Assembly (NCBI GenBank): GCA_910583985.1
Contig: CAJTYA010000003.1
Span: forward strand, 102,577 to 166,576
DNA from: an uncultured Alistipes sp.
GTDB taxonomy: Bacteria; Bacteroidota; Bacteroidia; Bacteroidales; Rikenellaceae
Length of the DNA: 64,000 nucleotides
Reading direction: 5' to 3'
Part shown: positions 18,153-27,282 of the stretch, in pieces
Position numbering within the stretch: the stretch's first letter is position 1
How the letters are laid out: every line of letters begins with the position of its first letter
The notes under the pieces: model-generated
The model's database searches: none
What the model was told of the DNA's origin: nothing
Seen by the model: the letters and a program-made list of their open reading frames with translations, nothing else
Program-made: the position numbers and the translations under genes

Positions 18153-19247
18153 TCAGTCGAGATAAAGATAATCGTAATGAATGAGAGGCCGCCCGCCCTT
18201 GCGTCCTGCGGCCGCCCGTGCCTCGGCGCTGTCGCAGGAGACGCGGCCCACGCCGATGGCCGCTCCGTCGGGGGCGACGATGCGGACGATGTCGTCCTTC
18301 TCGAATTCGCCTCCGACGCTCTCCACGCCCACCGGCAGCAAGCTCGTCGCCTCCGGGCGGTTCAGTGCTTCGAGGGCGCCGGCATTGATGCGCAGCTCGC
18401 CTTTGGCGAAACCCTCCGAGTGGGCGATCCATTTCTTGATCTGCGAGATCGGCTTGGGCGACGGAACGAAACGCGTGGAGACGACGTCCCGTTTCGCGGA
18501 GAGCACGTCGAGCAGGATGGCGTCCCGCTTGCCGTTGGCCACGATCACCTCGATGCCTTCGTCCGCCACTTTCGTGGCGATGCGGCTTTTGGTCAGCATG
18601 CCGCCGCGTCCGAACTGCGATTTGCCGGTCTGGATGTACCCGCTCAGGTCGTCCCGCCGGGGCTGCACTTCGCGGATGACGCTCGACGACGGATCCGAAG
18701 GGTGTCCGTTGTATATGCCGTCGATGTTGCTCAGGATGACGAGCGCCTCGGCGTCCATCATGGCGGCCACCAGTCCCGACAACTCGTCGTTGTCGGTGAA
18801 CATCAGTTCCGTGACCGAGATCGTGTCGTTTTCGTTGACGATAGGGATGACGCCGTTTTCGAGCATCACGCTCATGCAATGCTGCTGGTTGAGGTAGTGT
18901 CCCCGCGTCGAAAGGCTCTCCTTGGTCGTGAGCACCTGTCCGCAGGCGATGCCGTGTTCGCGGAACAGCTCGTAGTAGCGGTTGATGAGCTTGACCTGCC
19001 CGACGGCCGAATAGAGCTGCCGGGCCGAGACCGCATCCAGCTTGCGGACCCCCAGTTCGCTCCGCCCCGAAGCGACCGCTCCGGAGGAGACCAAAATGAT
19101 TTCGACGCCGCGGCGGTGCAGCTCGGCGATCTGGTCGGCGAGGGCCGACATCCGCGTGAGGTCCAACGTGCCGTCTGGGCGGGCGAGTACGTTGCTGCCC
19201 ACCTTGACGACCACGCGTCCGAATCTGTATTTTTCTTCCATCGGCAT
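18153..19247 (-). CDS. proB: Glutamate 5-kinase
   Basis: First enzyme of proline synthesis (glutamate to gamma-glutamyl phosphate). The amino-acid-kinase domain includes [15 protein letters not shown] near the start, [11 protein letters not shown] and [13 protein letters not shown]-terminal PUA domain follows. The start is the ATG at 19247 ([10 protein letters not shown]) or two codons later at 19241; the longer frame upstream overlaps proC and is a shadow. 364 residues with the first choice. It lies 11 bp after proC. Proline feedback inhibition is known for the family. Confidence 0.95.
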   Translation of the reverse strand: MPMEEKYRFGRVVVKVGSNVLARPDGTLDLTRMSALADQIAELHRRGVEIILVSSGAVASGRSELGVRKLDAVSARQLYSAVGQVKLINRYYELFREHGIACGQVLTTKESLSTRGHYLNQQHCMSVMLENGVIPIVNENDTISVTELMFTDNDELSGLVAAMMDAEALVILSNIDGIYNGHPSDPSSSVIREVQPRRDDLSGYIQTGKSQFGRGGMLTKSRIATKVADEGIEVIVANGKRDAILLDVLSAKRDVVSTRFVPSPKPISQIKKWIAHSEGFAKGELRINAGALEALNRPEATSLLPVGVESVGGEFEKDDIVRIVAPDGAAIGVGRVSCDSAEARAAAGRKGGRPLIHYDYLYLD

Positions 19248-19258
19248 ACGGTTCGGGG

Positions 19259-20050
19259 TTATCGGCTTCGGTCGAGGCCCGCGAAGACCGCCTCGTCGAA
19301 TCCTTTTTCGTTCATCGCATCGAGCCCCTTGAGCGTCAGGCCGCCGGGGGTGGTCACTTTGTCGATTTCGGTCCGGGGCATCGTGCCGTTGCGCTCCAGC
19401 AGCGACAGGGCGCCCCGCATGGTCTGCATGACGATCCGCCGGGCCTCTTTCTCGTCGAATCCGAGCCGCTGTCCGCCGCGGATCGCCGCGTCGAGGTATT
19501 CGAGCGCGAAGGCAATGCCGCACGAGGCCAGCGAGGTGCCGGCCGCCATCATGTCCTCCTCGACGACGAAGGTGCGTCCTAATTCGTCGAACAGCGAGAC
19601 GACTTCCGCGAGCAGGGCCTCGGAGGCGCCCCGTGCGGCGATGAACGTGACGCTTTCGCCGATCGAGACGGCCGTGTTGGGAATGATGCGGAACATGGCG
19701 GGCGATACGCCGCTGCCGTTGTCGAGCATGGCTTCGAGCCGGTCGAACGACACGCCCGCTACGACCGAGGCGACGGCCTGCCGGCGGTAGTCGAGCCGAT
19801 CGCGGAACGAGGCGATCACCTCCTCGGCGAGCCACGGTTTGACGGCCACGACGATCAGGTCGGCTCCGCGTACGGCTTCCCGGTTGTCCGTCGTGGTGCG
19901 GATGCGTGCGTCGGCGCATCGGATTTTTTCGAGCGTTTTTTCGGTTTTGGCCGTGACGGTGATGTCGTCCGGGGCCGTCCGGCCTCCTGCGGCCGTTCCT
20001 ACGGCGATGGCGCCTCCCATGTTGCCGCCGCCGATGATCGTTATTTTCAT
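19259..20050 (-). CDS. proC: Pyrroline-5-carboxylate reductase
   Basis: Reduces 1-pyrroline-5-carboxylate to proline, the last step of the pathway. 263 residues. The Rossmann motif GGGNMGGAIA is near the N-terminus, and the C-terminal dimerisation domain includes DKVTTPGGLTLKGLDAM, matching the family signature (TPGG-T). First gene of the proline operon, behind a perfect -7 box. Confidence 0.95.
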   Translation of the reverse strand: MKITIIGGGNMGGAIAVGTAAGGRTAPDDITVTAKTEKTLEKIRCADARIRTTTDNREAVRGADLIVVAVKPWLAEEVIASFRDRLDYRRQAVASVVAGVSFDRLEAMLDNGSGVSPAMFRIIPNTAVSIGESVTFIAARGASEALLAEVVSLFDELGRTFVVEEDMMAAGTSLASCGIAFALEYLDAAIRGGQRLGFDEKEARRIVMQTMRGALSLLERNGTMPRTEIDKVTTPGGLTLKGLDAMNEKGFDEAVFAGLDRSR

Positions 20051-20076
20051 ACGTTACGATGCTGTATTTCGGGCTT

Positions 20077-20084
20077 CAAAGTTA
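20077..20084 (-). promoter_or_regulatory. Predicted -7 element of the proCBA operon
   Basis: Minus-strand TAACTTTG, perfect TAnnTTTG, 27 bp before the proC start, preceded by an A/T-rich spacer. The -33 is only TTTA-like. Confidence 0.5.
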
Positions 20085-20168
20085 AAAAAAATATCGGATT
20101 GTGTAAAATATGTCATTCCTCCGTGCGCAGTGTCCCGCGGGTTGGATTTCGTAATTTCCTCGAAAAAC

Positions 20169-20202
20169 CGTTTTGCCTGAATGTCGATAGAAGATACTTT
20201 CA
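20169..20202 (+). promoter_or_regulatory. Possible promoter of the cupin regulator operon
   Basis: TTTG near 20170 followed after about 19 bp by TACTTTCA (two mismatches to TAnnTTTG). If real, transcription would begin inside the longer version of the regulator gene, favouring the ATG at 20232. Confidence 0.3.
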
Positions 20203-20231
20203 CTTCGTCGAAGTTCAAAAACATTCGGATC

Positions 20232-20807
20232 ATGACAGAGAACATTGGATATAAGCTCAGACGACAGAGAGAGGATAACGGATTGTCCGTCAGTGAGCTG
20301 TCGTCCGCATCGGGAATACATCCCTCCGTCGTCGAGCTCATCGAGAAGGGCGAGCTGGTGCCTTCGGTGGCCACGCTGGTCAAGCTCTCCCGCGCGCTCG
20401 GCGTCCGGCTGGGCACTTTTCTCGACGGCATGGAGTCGTCCGAACCGGCGCTCACGCAGAGCGGAGACCGCGTACCGCGGCCGACGGTCAACCTCTCCGA
20501 GGGCAAGGGTGAGGACATGGAACATCTGAAGTTTTACGCGCTGGCCCAGAACAAGGCCGACCGCAACATGGAGCCTTTCGTTATCAACGTGGAATACACC
20601 GCGCCGGACCAGCCGCTTTCCTCGCACGAGGGCGAAGAGTTCATCTATGTGCTGGAAGGCCCCGTGGAGATTCGTTACGGTGCCGAAACCTACACGCTGG
20701 GCCAGGGCGACAGCATCTATTACGATTCGGTCGTGCCGCATTGCCTCACCTCGGTCGCTCCCTCGCAGAAGGCCAAGGTGCTCGCCGTCGTCTACACTCC
20801 GTTTTAA
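20232..20807 (+). CDS. XRE-type helix-turn-helix regulator with C-terminal cupin
   Basis: 191 residues. The N-terminal HTH_3 domain (IGYKLRRQREDNGLSVSELSSASGIHPSVVELIEKGELVPSVATLVKLSRALGV, quoted here only as the region 5-58) is followed by a linker and a cupin_2 barrel (about 120-185; SSHEGEEFIYVLEGPVEI, GDSIYYDSVVPHCL). Cupin-fused XRE proteins sense small metabolites and usually control adjacent genes. An in-frame ATG at 20181 would add 17 residues; 20232 is preferred because a promoter-like element lies between them. The acyl-CoA synthetase gene starts 20 bp downstream, a pairing common in Bacteroidota, which suggests a fatty-acid-related ligand. Confidence 0.85.
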   Translation: MTENIGYKLRRQREDNGLSVSELSSASGIHPSVVELIEKGELVPSVATLVKLSRALGVRLGTFLDGMESSEPALTQSGDRVPRPTVNLSEGKGEDMEHLKFYALAQNKADRNMEPFVINVEYTAPDQPLSSHEGEEFIYVLEGPVEIRYGAETYTLGQGDSIYYDSVVPHCLTSVAPSQKAKVLAVVYTPF

Positions 20808-20827
20808 CCCGTTGGCTTTCGTAGAAA

Positions 20828-22480
20828 ATGGAATTGATTGATTATACCCTCGGAGGGATTCTCGAAAAGTATGCGCGGGAAACGCCCGATCACGAGTTCA
20901 TGGTCTACCCCGACCGGGGGCTGCGCTTCACCTACAAGGAGTTCGACGAGCGGGCCGACACGTTCGCGCGCGGGCTGCTCGAAATCGGCGTGACCAAGGG
21001 CTCCAAGGTCGGCGTATGGGCCAAGAACGTGCCCGACTGGATGACGTTCATGTTCGCCGCGGCCAAGATCGGCGCCGTGCTCGTGACGGTCAACACGAAC
21101 TACAAGTCCGCCGAGGTCGAGTACATCATGCGCAACGCCGACATCCACACGATGTGCATGGTGAACGGATACCGCGACAGCGACTATGTGCAGATCATGT
21201 ACGATTTAGTGCCGGAGCTCAAGACCGCTCCGCGCGGAGCGCTGCGCAGCGCGAAGTTTCCGGAGCTGCGCAACGTGGTCTATATTGGTCAGGAGAAGCA
21301 GCGCGGCATGTACAATACCTCCGAGCTCATGACGCTCGGCACGCTCGCCGGGAACGAAAAGTTGGAGGCGGCCAAGAGGCAGGTCGGTCCGCACGACGAG
21401 ATCAACATGCAGTACACCTCCGGCACGACGGGTTTTCCGAAAGGCGTGATGCTCACCAGCCATAACATCCTCAACAACGGTCTGACGATCGGCGACTGCA
21501 TGCACTTCACGCCGGCAGACCGGCTGCTCATCTGCGTGCCGCTTTTCCACTGCTTCGGGTGCGTGCTGGGCGTCTGCTCGGTCATCACGCACGGCTCGAC
21601 GATGGTCATGGTCGAGGACTTCGATCCGCTGAAGGTGCTGGCCTCGGTGCATCGCGAGCGCTGTACGGCGCTGCACGGCGTGCCCACGATGTTCATCGCC
21701 GAACTCAACCACCCGATGTTCGACATGTTCGACCTCTCGTCGCTGCGCACGGGCATCATGGCCGGGGCGCCCTGTCCCATCGAGACGATGAAGCAGGTGA
21801 TGGATAAGATGTACTGCCGCGACATCATCAGCGTCTACGGCCTGACCGAGACCTCGCCCGGCATGAGCGCCACGAGGGTGACCGACTCGATGGAGATCCG
21901 GGCCACGACGGTCGGCCGGGCCTTCCCGAACGTCGAGGTCAAGGTGCTCGATCCCGCCACCAACGAAGAGTGTCCTCCGGGCGTTCCGGGCGAGATGTGC
22001 TGCAAAGGCTACAACATCATGAAGGGCTATTACAAAAATCCCGAAGCCACGGCGGCGATCATCGACGAGAACGGCTTCTTGCATTCGGGCGATCTGGGCG
22101 TGATGGACGAAGCGGGTTATTTCCGCATCACGGGCCGCATCAAGGAGATGATTATTCGCGGGGGCGAAAACATCTATCCGCGCGAGATCGAGAATTTCCT
22201 TTATAAGATGCCGCAGATCGAAGCGGTTGAGGTGGCGGGCATCCCCAGTCCGAAGTACGGCGAACAGGTTGGGGCTTTCGTCAAGGTCAAGGAAGGCTGC
22301 ACGCTCTCCGAGGAGGAAATCCTGCTCTATTGCCGGGGACAGATCGCCCGGTACAAGATACCGAAGTATATCTTCTTCGTCGACGGTTTCCCGATGACGG
22401 CCAGCGGCAAGATCCAAAAGTACAAACTCAAGGACGTCGGACTCGAATTGCTCCGGGAGCGGGGCGTCGAGGTCGTCTGA
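20828..22480 (+). CDS. Acyl-CoA synthetase (AMP-forming)
   Basis: 550-residue ANL-superfamily enzyme that activates a carboxylic acid as acyl-AMP and then acyl-CoA. The P-loop motif [11 protein letters not shown] is at residues 196-206, the A5-type motif at [11 protein letters not shown], and the hinge motif at [22 protein letters not shown]. The C-terminal lysine region is [14 protein letters not shown]. Chain-length preference cannot be read from sequence; medium- or long-chain fatty acids are most likely. Co-transcribed with the cupin regulator upstream and closed by a terminator. Confidence 0.88.
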   Translation: MELIDYTLGGILEKYARETPDHEFMVYPDRGLRFTYKEFDERADTFARGLLEIGVTKGSKVGVWAKNVPDWMTFMFAAAKIGAVLVTVNTNYKSAEVEYIMRNADIHTMCMVNGYRDSDYVQIMYDLVPELKTAPRGALRSAKFPELRNVVYIGQEKQRGMYNTSELMTLGTLAGNEKLEAAKRQVGPHDEINMQYTSGTTGFPKGVMLTSHNILNNGLTIGDCMHFTPADRLLICVPLFHCFGCVLGVCSVITHGSTMVMVEDFDPLKVLASVHRERCTALHGVPTMFIAELNHPMFDMFDLSSLRTGIMAGAPCPIETMKQVMDKMYCRDIISVYGLTETSPGMSATRVTDSMEIRATTVGRAFPNVEVKVLDPATNEECPPGVPGEMCCKGYNIMKGYYKNPEATAAIIDENGFLHSGDLGVMDEAGYFRITGRIKEMIIRGGENIYPREIENFLYKMPQIEAVEVAGIPSPKYGEQVGAFVKVKEGCTLSEEEILLYCRGQIARYKIPKYIFFVDGFPMTASGKIQKYKLKDVGLELLRERGVEVV

Positions 22481-22491
22481 GGCATGGAATG

Positions 22492-22524
22492 GAAAGGCGC
22501 GCGGGGTCGCGTCTTTTCTTTTTT
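22492..22524 (+). terminator. Intrinsic terminator after the acyl-CoA synthetase gene
   Basis: A roughly 10-bp stem with one bulged T (22492-22501 with 22508-22518), a 6-nt loop and a following T-run (22519-22524), 12 bp past the stop. Confidence 0.65.
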
Positions 22525-22764
22525 CGTTCCGGGCGGCCGGGCGGGAGGCGGAGGCTTCCCGTCCGGTCGTTCCGTTCGACGGGTATCGCTCCGGCTGTCC
22601 GTCGCCGGGCGGAAAAACGGATCGAAAAACGGCATGAATAGATTAAAACCTTGTTCTTTTTCCGCTCTTCGCCAAATCTCCCTTTCTTTCGCCGCGAGAC
22701 GGTTCCCCGGACGGGATGCCCGGCGGAGATCCTGTCCGGAATGTTAGGATTCAGGTACTTGAAA
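22525..22764. other. Gene-free interval upstream of the IbrAB-like operon
   Basis: With the terminator and promoter on either side, this gap is 401 bp (22481-22881). No integrase, direct repeat or tRNA that would mark an insertion was seen. Confidence 0.4.
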
Positions 22765-22795
22765 TTTGATTAATGAAGCGATAGTTGTATATTTG
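22765..22795 (+). promoter_or_regulatory. Consensus promoter of the GNAT-like/IbrA/IbrB operon
   Basis: TTTG (22765-22768), 19-bp spacer, TATATTTG (22788-22795): perfect on both elements. Predicted start near 22802, giving an 80-nt leader. Confidence 0.75.
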
Positions 22796-22881
22796 CCGTA
22801 AGCAGGGTGGAGAGCGGGATTTCCGGAGAGCATCGTAAAAACGTTCGGATTCGCTCTCCGGAATGATTAAAGAGCGGATTT

Positions 22882-23283
22882 ATGTTGATCGAGAAACTGG
22901 ACGGGACTTCGCCCCGCCTCTATATGCTCGTCGCGCCTCTGGTTATGAGACGCAGCGTGTTGCGGCAGAACAACAACTATCCCTTCTGGACTTCGCGCTC
23001 CCATGTCTGGTTCGTGGCGAGGGAAGGGGAGAACGTACTGGGGTTCGTGCCGGTCGAAATCACCGACCGGGGAACGAAAATAAACAACTACTATGTTTCG
23101 GGCGACAACGTCGACGTTCTCTCCGGATTGCTGAACGAGGTAATCCGGTTTTCCGTCGGCGATCTTCTGCCGGTCCGGGCTGTCGCCCATTCCCGTCATG
23201 CGTCCGTGTTCCGCAGATACGGGTTCAGCCCGATCAAGGAGTGGAAGTATTACGTCAAAATGGAGTGCGGAAGCGATGAGTGA
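22882..23283 (+). CDS. Small GNAT-like protein, first gene of IbrAB-like operon
   Basis: 133 residues, not matched to a named family with certainty. The alternation of strands and helices (VWFVAREGENVLGFVPVEI, then NNYYVSGDNVDVLSGLLNEVIRF, then VAHSRHASVFRRYGFSPIKEWKYYVKM) resembles a GNAT acetyltransferase. In particular, H-x2-VFRRYGFSPIKEW looks like the GNAT C-terminal motif (residue ... FY-x-x-GF). The usual acetyl-CoA pyrophosphate loop (Q/R-x2-GxG/A) is missing, so it may bind without catalysing. It overlaps the next gene by 8 bp (ATGAGTGA), so the two are probably translationally coupled. Confidence 0.7.
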   Translation: MLIEKLDGTSPRLYMLVAPLVMRRSVLRQNNNYPFWTSRSHVWFVAREGENVLGFVPVEITDRGTKINNYYVSGDNVDVLSGLLNEVIRFSVGDLLPVRAVAHSRHASVFRRYGFSPIKEWKYYVKMECGSDE

Positions 23284-24604
23284 GGCTCCGAGTGTTTACG
23301 ATTTGGTGCAACGCCGGCTGGAGACCGTATTCGCTTCGTTCGATAACGTGTATGTCTCCTTTTCCGGCGGCAAGGACAGCGGCGTGCTGCTGAACCTCTG
23401 CGTGGATTATATCCGCCGGCACGGTCTCAAAAGGAAGATCGGGGTTTTCCACATGGACTACGAGATCCAGTACCGCGAGACGATCGATTACGTGGACCGG
23501 GCGCTGGCCGCCGATGCCGATATTCTGGAGGTCTACCGCGTGTGCGTACCGTTCAAGGTATCGACCAGCACGTCCATGTTCCAGCAGTACTGGCGTCCGT
23601 GGGAGGAGGATAAGCAGGATATATGGGTCCGCAAGATGCCCAAGGGGTGTTATACCCGCAGGGATTTTCCTTTCTTTACCGACGAAATGTGGGATTACGA
23701 TTTCCAGATCCGGTTCGCCGAGTGGCTGCACGAACGCAAGAAGGCCCGCCGGACCTGCTGCCTGATCGGAATACGCACGCAGGAGAGTTTCAACCGGTGG
23801 CGCTGCATCTACAGCAGTCGCAACCTGCATCATTTTCCCAACGAGCGGTGGATTCGCCAGTGGAAGAAGACCGAGGTCTTCAATGCCTACCCGATATACG
23901 ACTGGCTGACGACCGACGTATGGACGGCCAACGGCAAGTTCGGGTGGACCTACAACCGCCTTTACGACCTTTACTATAAGGCCGGCGTATCGCTCGACAA
24001 CCAGCGTGTGGCCAGCCCGTTCATCGCTCCGGCCATCGCCAGTCTACACCTCTACCGGGCCATCGACCCCGATATGTGGGGAAGGATGATCGGCCGCGTG
24101 AACGGTGCGAATTTCGCGGCCCTCTACGGGAGGACCTCGGCTATCGGATGGCAGTCCGTCCGTCTGCCCGAAGGGCTCACGTGGGAGAAATACATGCACT
24201 TTCTGCTTTCGACGCTGCCCGAAAGGACGCGCCGGAACTATCTGGAAAAACTTTCGGTGAGCATGCGCTTCTGGCGCGACAAGGGAGGGTGCCTTTCCGA
24301 ACGCACGATTCTCGGTCTCCAGAAGGCCGGCATCCCGATCCTCGTGGGCGAAAAAAGCGGCTACCGCACCAACAAGCGGCCGGTCCGCATGGAGTATATC
24401 GACGACATCGACCTGCCCGAATTCAACCGCCTGCCCACTTTCAAACGTATTTGCATTTGCATTCTCAAGAACGACCACGCATGCAAATACATGGGATTCT
24501 CGTTGAACAAGTACGAGAAGACGCACCGGAAGAAAATAATGAAAAAATACGAGTCGATGTTGCATGGCACGGAAGAAAATCGAATACCGGAGTCCGGTAT
24601 ATGA
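23276..24604 (+). CDS. IbrA-like PAPS-reductase-family ATP pyrophosphatase (DUF3440)
   Basis: 442 residues. The N-terminal PAPS-reductase/N-type ATP-pyrophosphatase domain has the PP-loop SGGKDSG at 30-36. The substrate-side region includes IGVFHMDYEIQYRET, and a C-terminal DUF3440-like part ends ICILKNDHACKYMGFSLNKYEK. Named for IbrA of Escherichia coli, first described as a regulator with IbrB; the biochemical activity is not established. The same fold in DndC and SspD takes part in DNA phosphorothioation, but no cysteine desulfurase or other Dnd/Ssp partner is seen here. Start ATG at 23276; the frame upstream is a shadow of the first gene. Overlaps the IbrB-like gene by 41 bp. Confidence 0.85.
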   Translation: MSEAPSVYDLVQRRLETVFASFDNVYVSFSGGKDSGVLLNLCVDYIRRHGLKRKIGVFHMDYEIQYRETIDYVDRALAADADILEVYRVCVPFKVSTSTSMFQQYWRPWEEDKQDIWVRKMPKGCYTRRDFPFFTDEMWDYDFQIRFAEWLHERKKARRTCCLIGIRTQESFNRWRCIYSSRNLHHFPNERWIRQWKKTEVFNAYPIYDWLTTDVWTANGKFGWTYNRLYDLYYKAGVSLDNQRVASPFIAPAIASLHLYRAIDPDMWGRMIGRVNGANFAALYGRTSAIGWQSVRLPEGLTWEKYMHFLLSTLPERTRRNYLEKLSVSMRFWRDKGGCLSERTILGLQKAGIPILVGEKSGYRTNKRPVRMEYIDDIDLPEFNRLPTFKRICICILKNDHACKYMGFSLNKYEKTHRKKIMKKYESMLHGTEENRIPESGI

Positions 24605-25124
24605 CATACGGGCCGTTCCGGTCGAGAGGGTCGTTGCCAACAGCTACAACCCGAACATCGTCGCTCCGCCGGAAATGAAGCTGCTGGAACTTTCCATCTG
24701 GGAGGACGGCTACACGATGCCCTGCGTTTGTTATTACGATGCGGGACGGGACGTGTACGAACTCGTGGACGGCTATCACCGCTATATGGTTCTCAAAACC
24801 TCCAAAAGAATCTACGAACGGGAAAAAGGGCTGCTTCCTGTGGCCGTCATCGACAAGGATATTTCGTTCCGCATGGCTTCGACGATCCGTCATAACCGGG
24901 CGCGCGGTTCCCACAACATCGAACTGCTGAGCGAAATCGTTTCGGAGCTCTCCCGCGCCAACATGTCCGACAAATGGATTATCCGCCATGTCGGCATGGA
25001 CAAGGACGAGTTGCTGCGGCTCAAACAGATCACCGGTCTGGCCGAGCTGTTCGCCGACAAGGAATTCAGCAAGGCCGCCGTTTCGGAGGAAGCGCTCGAA
25101 GAGGAGCTCGAAGCGGTGTTCTGA
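24564..25124 (+). CDS. IbrB-like ParB/Srx-fold protein
   Basis: 186 residues. The N-terminal ParB/sulfiredoxin-type domain carries RAVPVERVVANSYNPN and the box VDGYHRYMVLK (DGYHRY at 69-74), the position of the ParB nucleotide-binding GERR box. A helical part follows (about 105-165) with ISFRMASTIRHNRARGSHNI and WIIRHVGMDKDELLRLKQITGLAELF, which looks like the ParB helix-turn-helix. The C-terminus is acidic. It always travels with IbrA-type proteins in known loci and probably acts with it. It is unlikely to be a chromosome-partition ParB, as no ParA is near. Start ATG inside the 3' end of the IbrA-like gene. Confidence 0.85.
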   Translation: MARKKIEYRSPVYDIRAVPVERVVANSYNPNIVAPPEMKLLELSIWEDGYTMPCVCYYDAGRDVYELVDGYHRYMVLKTSKRIYEREKGLLPVAVIDKDISFRMASTIRHNRARGSHNIELLSEIVSELSRANMSDKWIIRHVGMDKDELLRLKQITGLAELFADKEFSKAAVSEEALEEELEAVF

Positions 25125-25783
25125 AAAACGTATTCCTTCCTTTTCTCTGCATCTTTTCCTGCGTGCGCATGGTCCCTTGCGGGAGTGCGGCACGGGCCGT
25201 TGCGCGGTTTGCGCTGTGCTGGTACGTTCCGGCTTCGAACGGCGGTAGAGTGTCGCCGGTACGTTCCGTATCCGGAGGGCGCGTCCCGACCGGACGCTTC
25301 CGGAGCGTGCCTTGCCGGAGGGCGGACGCTCCCCGCCGAGATGCTGTTCCGTGCCGATATGCCGTAGCGACGGCGGGTCCTGAACCGGAACCTCCGTCCG
25401 GACGGCTGTGCGGGGCGGAGAGACATCGGCATGCATCCGGGCGTGCCGTCCGAACGGCGCCGGCGCTGTGCGGATTGTTCCGGCGTATCGAAAAAAGGGC
25501 CTGTGCCGTCGCTCGGCGGAGGATGCGAGGGGCGGGACGAGGGGGGGGCGATGCAGGCCGGGGATCGGGAGAGCGGCGGGGCGCCGCGGCGTTTCGGGAC
25601 GCGGAGGACGGCCCGCCGGGATGTTTCCGACAACGGGCGGGGTCGGTCGCGGCGAGAACCGATCCTGCCGCGGCGGGGACTTTTCGTAAGTGGTTCGATT
25701 CTTGCTTCTGTCGAGGTCGTAGCCCCGCCGTCGTCGTGGCGGCAGCCGGAGACCGCTCCGGTCGGGCGATAATCGTACCTTTT
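25125..25783. other. Gene-free GC-rich interval
   Basis: About 660 bp, very GC-rich with G-runs near 25541-25550. Frames pass through but code for low-complexity Arg/Gly-rich sequences. No promoter box for the following operon was recognised with confidence. Confidence 0.4.
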
Positions 25784-27277
25784 ATGAACAGACTTCTCTC
25801 AGGTTGTACGCTCGCCTTCTGTCTTTGCGGTTCTTCGTGGCTCTGCGCTCAGGACACCGTGCTCGAACTGAGTCTCGGACAGTCGCTCGAAAGGGTCCGG
25901 CAGGAGAGCAACACGCTCCGGATCGCCGACCGGGCGGTCGAGTGGGCGCAGGGCGAGCACCAGCGCATCAACGCTTTCTGGTATCCTACCGTCAACGTAT
26001 CGGGAGCCTATCTGCATACGGCTTCCCGCATCGAGGTCGAGGAGCCGCTCAACCAATTCACCGACCCCGTGAAAGATTACGTCCACACCGTGTTGCCGGA
26101 CGACAAGTTCATCACCGGGATTCTGGACCGCATAGGCTCCTATTCGCTCCGCTTCCCGCTGGCTCCGCGCGATCTGGCCACGATCGACGCCAACATCACG
26201 TGGCCGGTGTTCACGGGCGGGAAACGCATCTATGCCGGACGGATGGCCAAGACGATGATCGAGGCGGCCCGCGTGGGACGCGAGCAGGCCGGCGCGCAGG
26301 TTCAGACGCTGCTCGTGGAGAGCTATTTCGCCCTGCGGCTCGGTCTGCGTGTCGTCGAGGTCCGCGAACAGACCTTACAGGCACTGGAGCGGCACTACCG
26401 CGATGCGTTGAAGCTCGAAGCCGAGGGGATGATCAATAAGGCCGAACGGCTGTTCGTTCAGGTCAGCCGCGACGAGGCCCGGCGCGAGCTCGAAACGGCG
26501 CGGGAGGAGCTGGATGTGGCCCGGAACGTGCTTCGAACGATGATTCGAGTCGATTCGCTCGTCGAGATCGACCCCGTCACGCCGCTGTTCGTCCACGATA
26601 CGCTGCCGCCGGAGAGTCATTTCAAGGCGGTCTCCCGGCAGGAGAACCATGCGGTGATGCAGCTCAAATTGCAAGGCGAGGCGGCCGAGGACCAACTGCG
26701 GATGAGCAAGTCCGCCTATGCGCCCGTCGTGGCCCTGTTCGGCAAGCATACGCTCTATTCGCACGGCATACAGAAGAATTTAGTGCCGAGGACGGTCTTC
26801 GGCGTCGGGCTGACGTGGAATCTGTTCGACGGGTTCGACCGGGAGAAGAAGATACGGCAGGCCCGCATCGCCCGGCAGTCGCTCGGCCTGAGCGAAAGCA
26901 AGGCGGCGGACGACGTCGGTGTAGGCGTGGACAAGCTTTATTCCCAGATGCGCAATGCGCTGAGCGATCTCAGGGCGCTCGAAACGACCGTCGAGTTGAA
27001 CGAGGAACTGGTGCGCATGCGCCGCAAGGCCTTCGCCGAGGGCATGGCCACCTCGACCGAGGTCGTCGATGCCGAAACGATGCTTTCCAAAGCGCGGATC
27101 GCCTCGCTGCTGGCTTTCTATCAATACGACGCGGCATTGGCCAACCTGCTCGCGCTGTGCGGCACGCCCGAAGCGTTCGAGCATTACAGCCGCAGCGGCA
27201 GGACGGAAGATTCCCTTTTCGCTCCCCGGAGCGGGGAAGCGGCCGCTTCGGACGGGACGAACGATACAATACGATAA
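25784..27277 (+). CDS. TolC-family outer-membrane efflux channel
   Basis: 497 residues with a signal peptide ending around SSWLCAQ. The mature protein starts DTVLELSLGQSLERVRQES, the first OEP repeat, and a second repeat begins around VDKLYSQMRNALSDL. Long amphipathic helices are typical of TolC barrels, with FGVGLTWNLFDGFDREKKIRQA as the conserved second strand-turn region. The start was placed at 25784, where a signal peptide begins; the upstream frame is a shadow. It lies 5 bp from the HlyD-like gene and forms the outer-membrane part of a tripartite exporter. Confidence 0.9.
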   Translation: MNRLLSGCTLAFCLCGSSWLCAQDTVLELSLGQSLERVRQESNTLRIADRAVEWAQGEHQRINAFWYPTVNVSGAYLHTASRIEVEEPLNQFTDPVKDYVHTVLPDDKFITGILDRIGSYSLRFPLAPRDLATIDANITWPVFTGGKRIYAGRMAKTMIEAARVGREQAGAQVQTLLVESYFALRLGLRVVEVREQTLQALERHYRDALKLEAEGMINKAERLFVQVSRDEARRELETAREELDVARNVLRTMIRVDSLVEIDPVTPLFVHDTLPPESHFKAVSRQENHAVMQLKLQGEAAEDQLRMSKSAYAPVVALFGKHTLYSHGIQKNLVPRTVFGVGLTWNLFDGFDREKKIRQARIARQSLGLSESKAADDVGVGVDKLYSQMRNALSDLRALETTVELNEELVRMRRKAFAEGMATSTEVVDAETMLSKARIASLLAFYQYDAALANLLALCGTPEAFEHYSRSGRTEDSLFAPRSGEAAASDGTNDTIR

Positions 27278-27282
27278 CGATT

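Noticed and set aside
22882..25124. Complete DNA phosphorothioation (Dnd or Ssp) system
   Set aside because: The PP-loop protein is IbrA-like rather than DndC, and DndA/IscS, DndD, DndE, SspB-type and restriction genes are absent.
24564..25124. Chromosome-partition ParB
   Set aside because: No parA or parS-like site is near, and the gene is coupled to an IbrA-type gene with overlapping frames.
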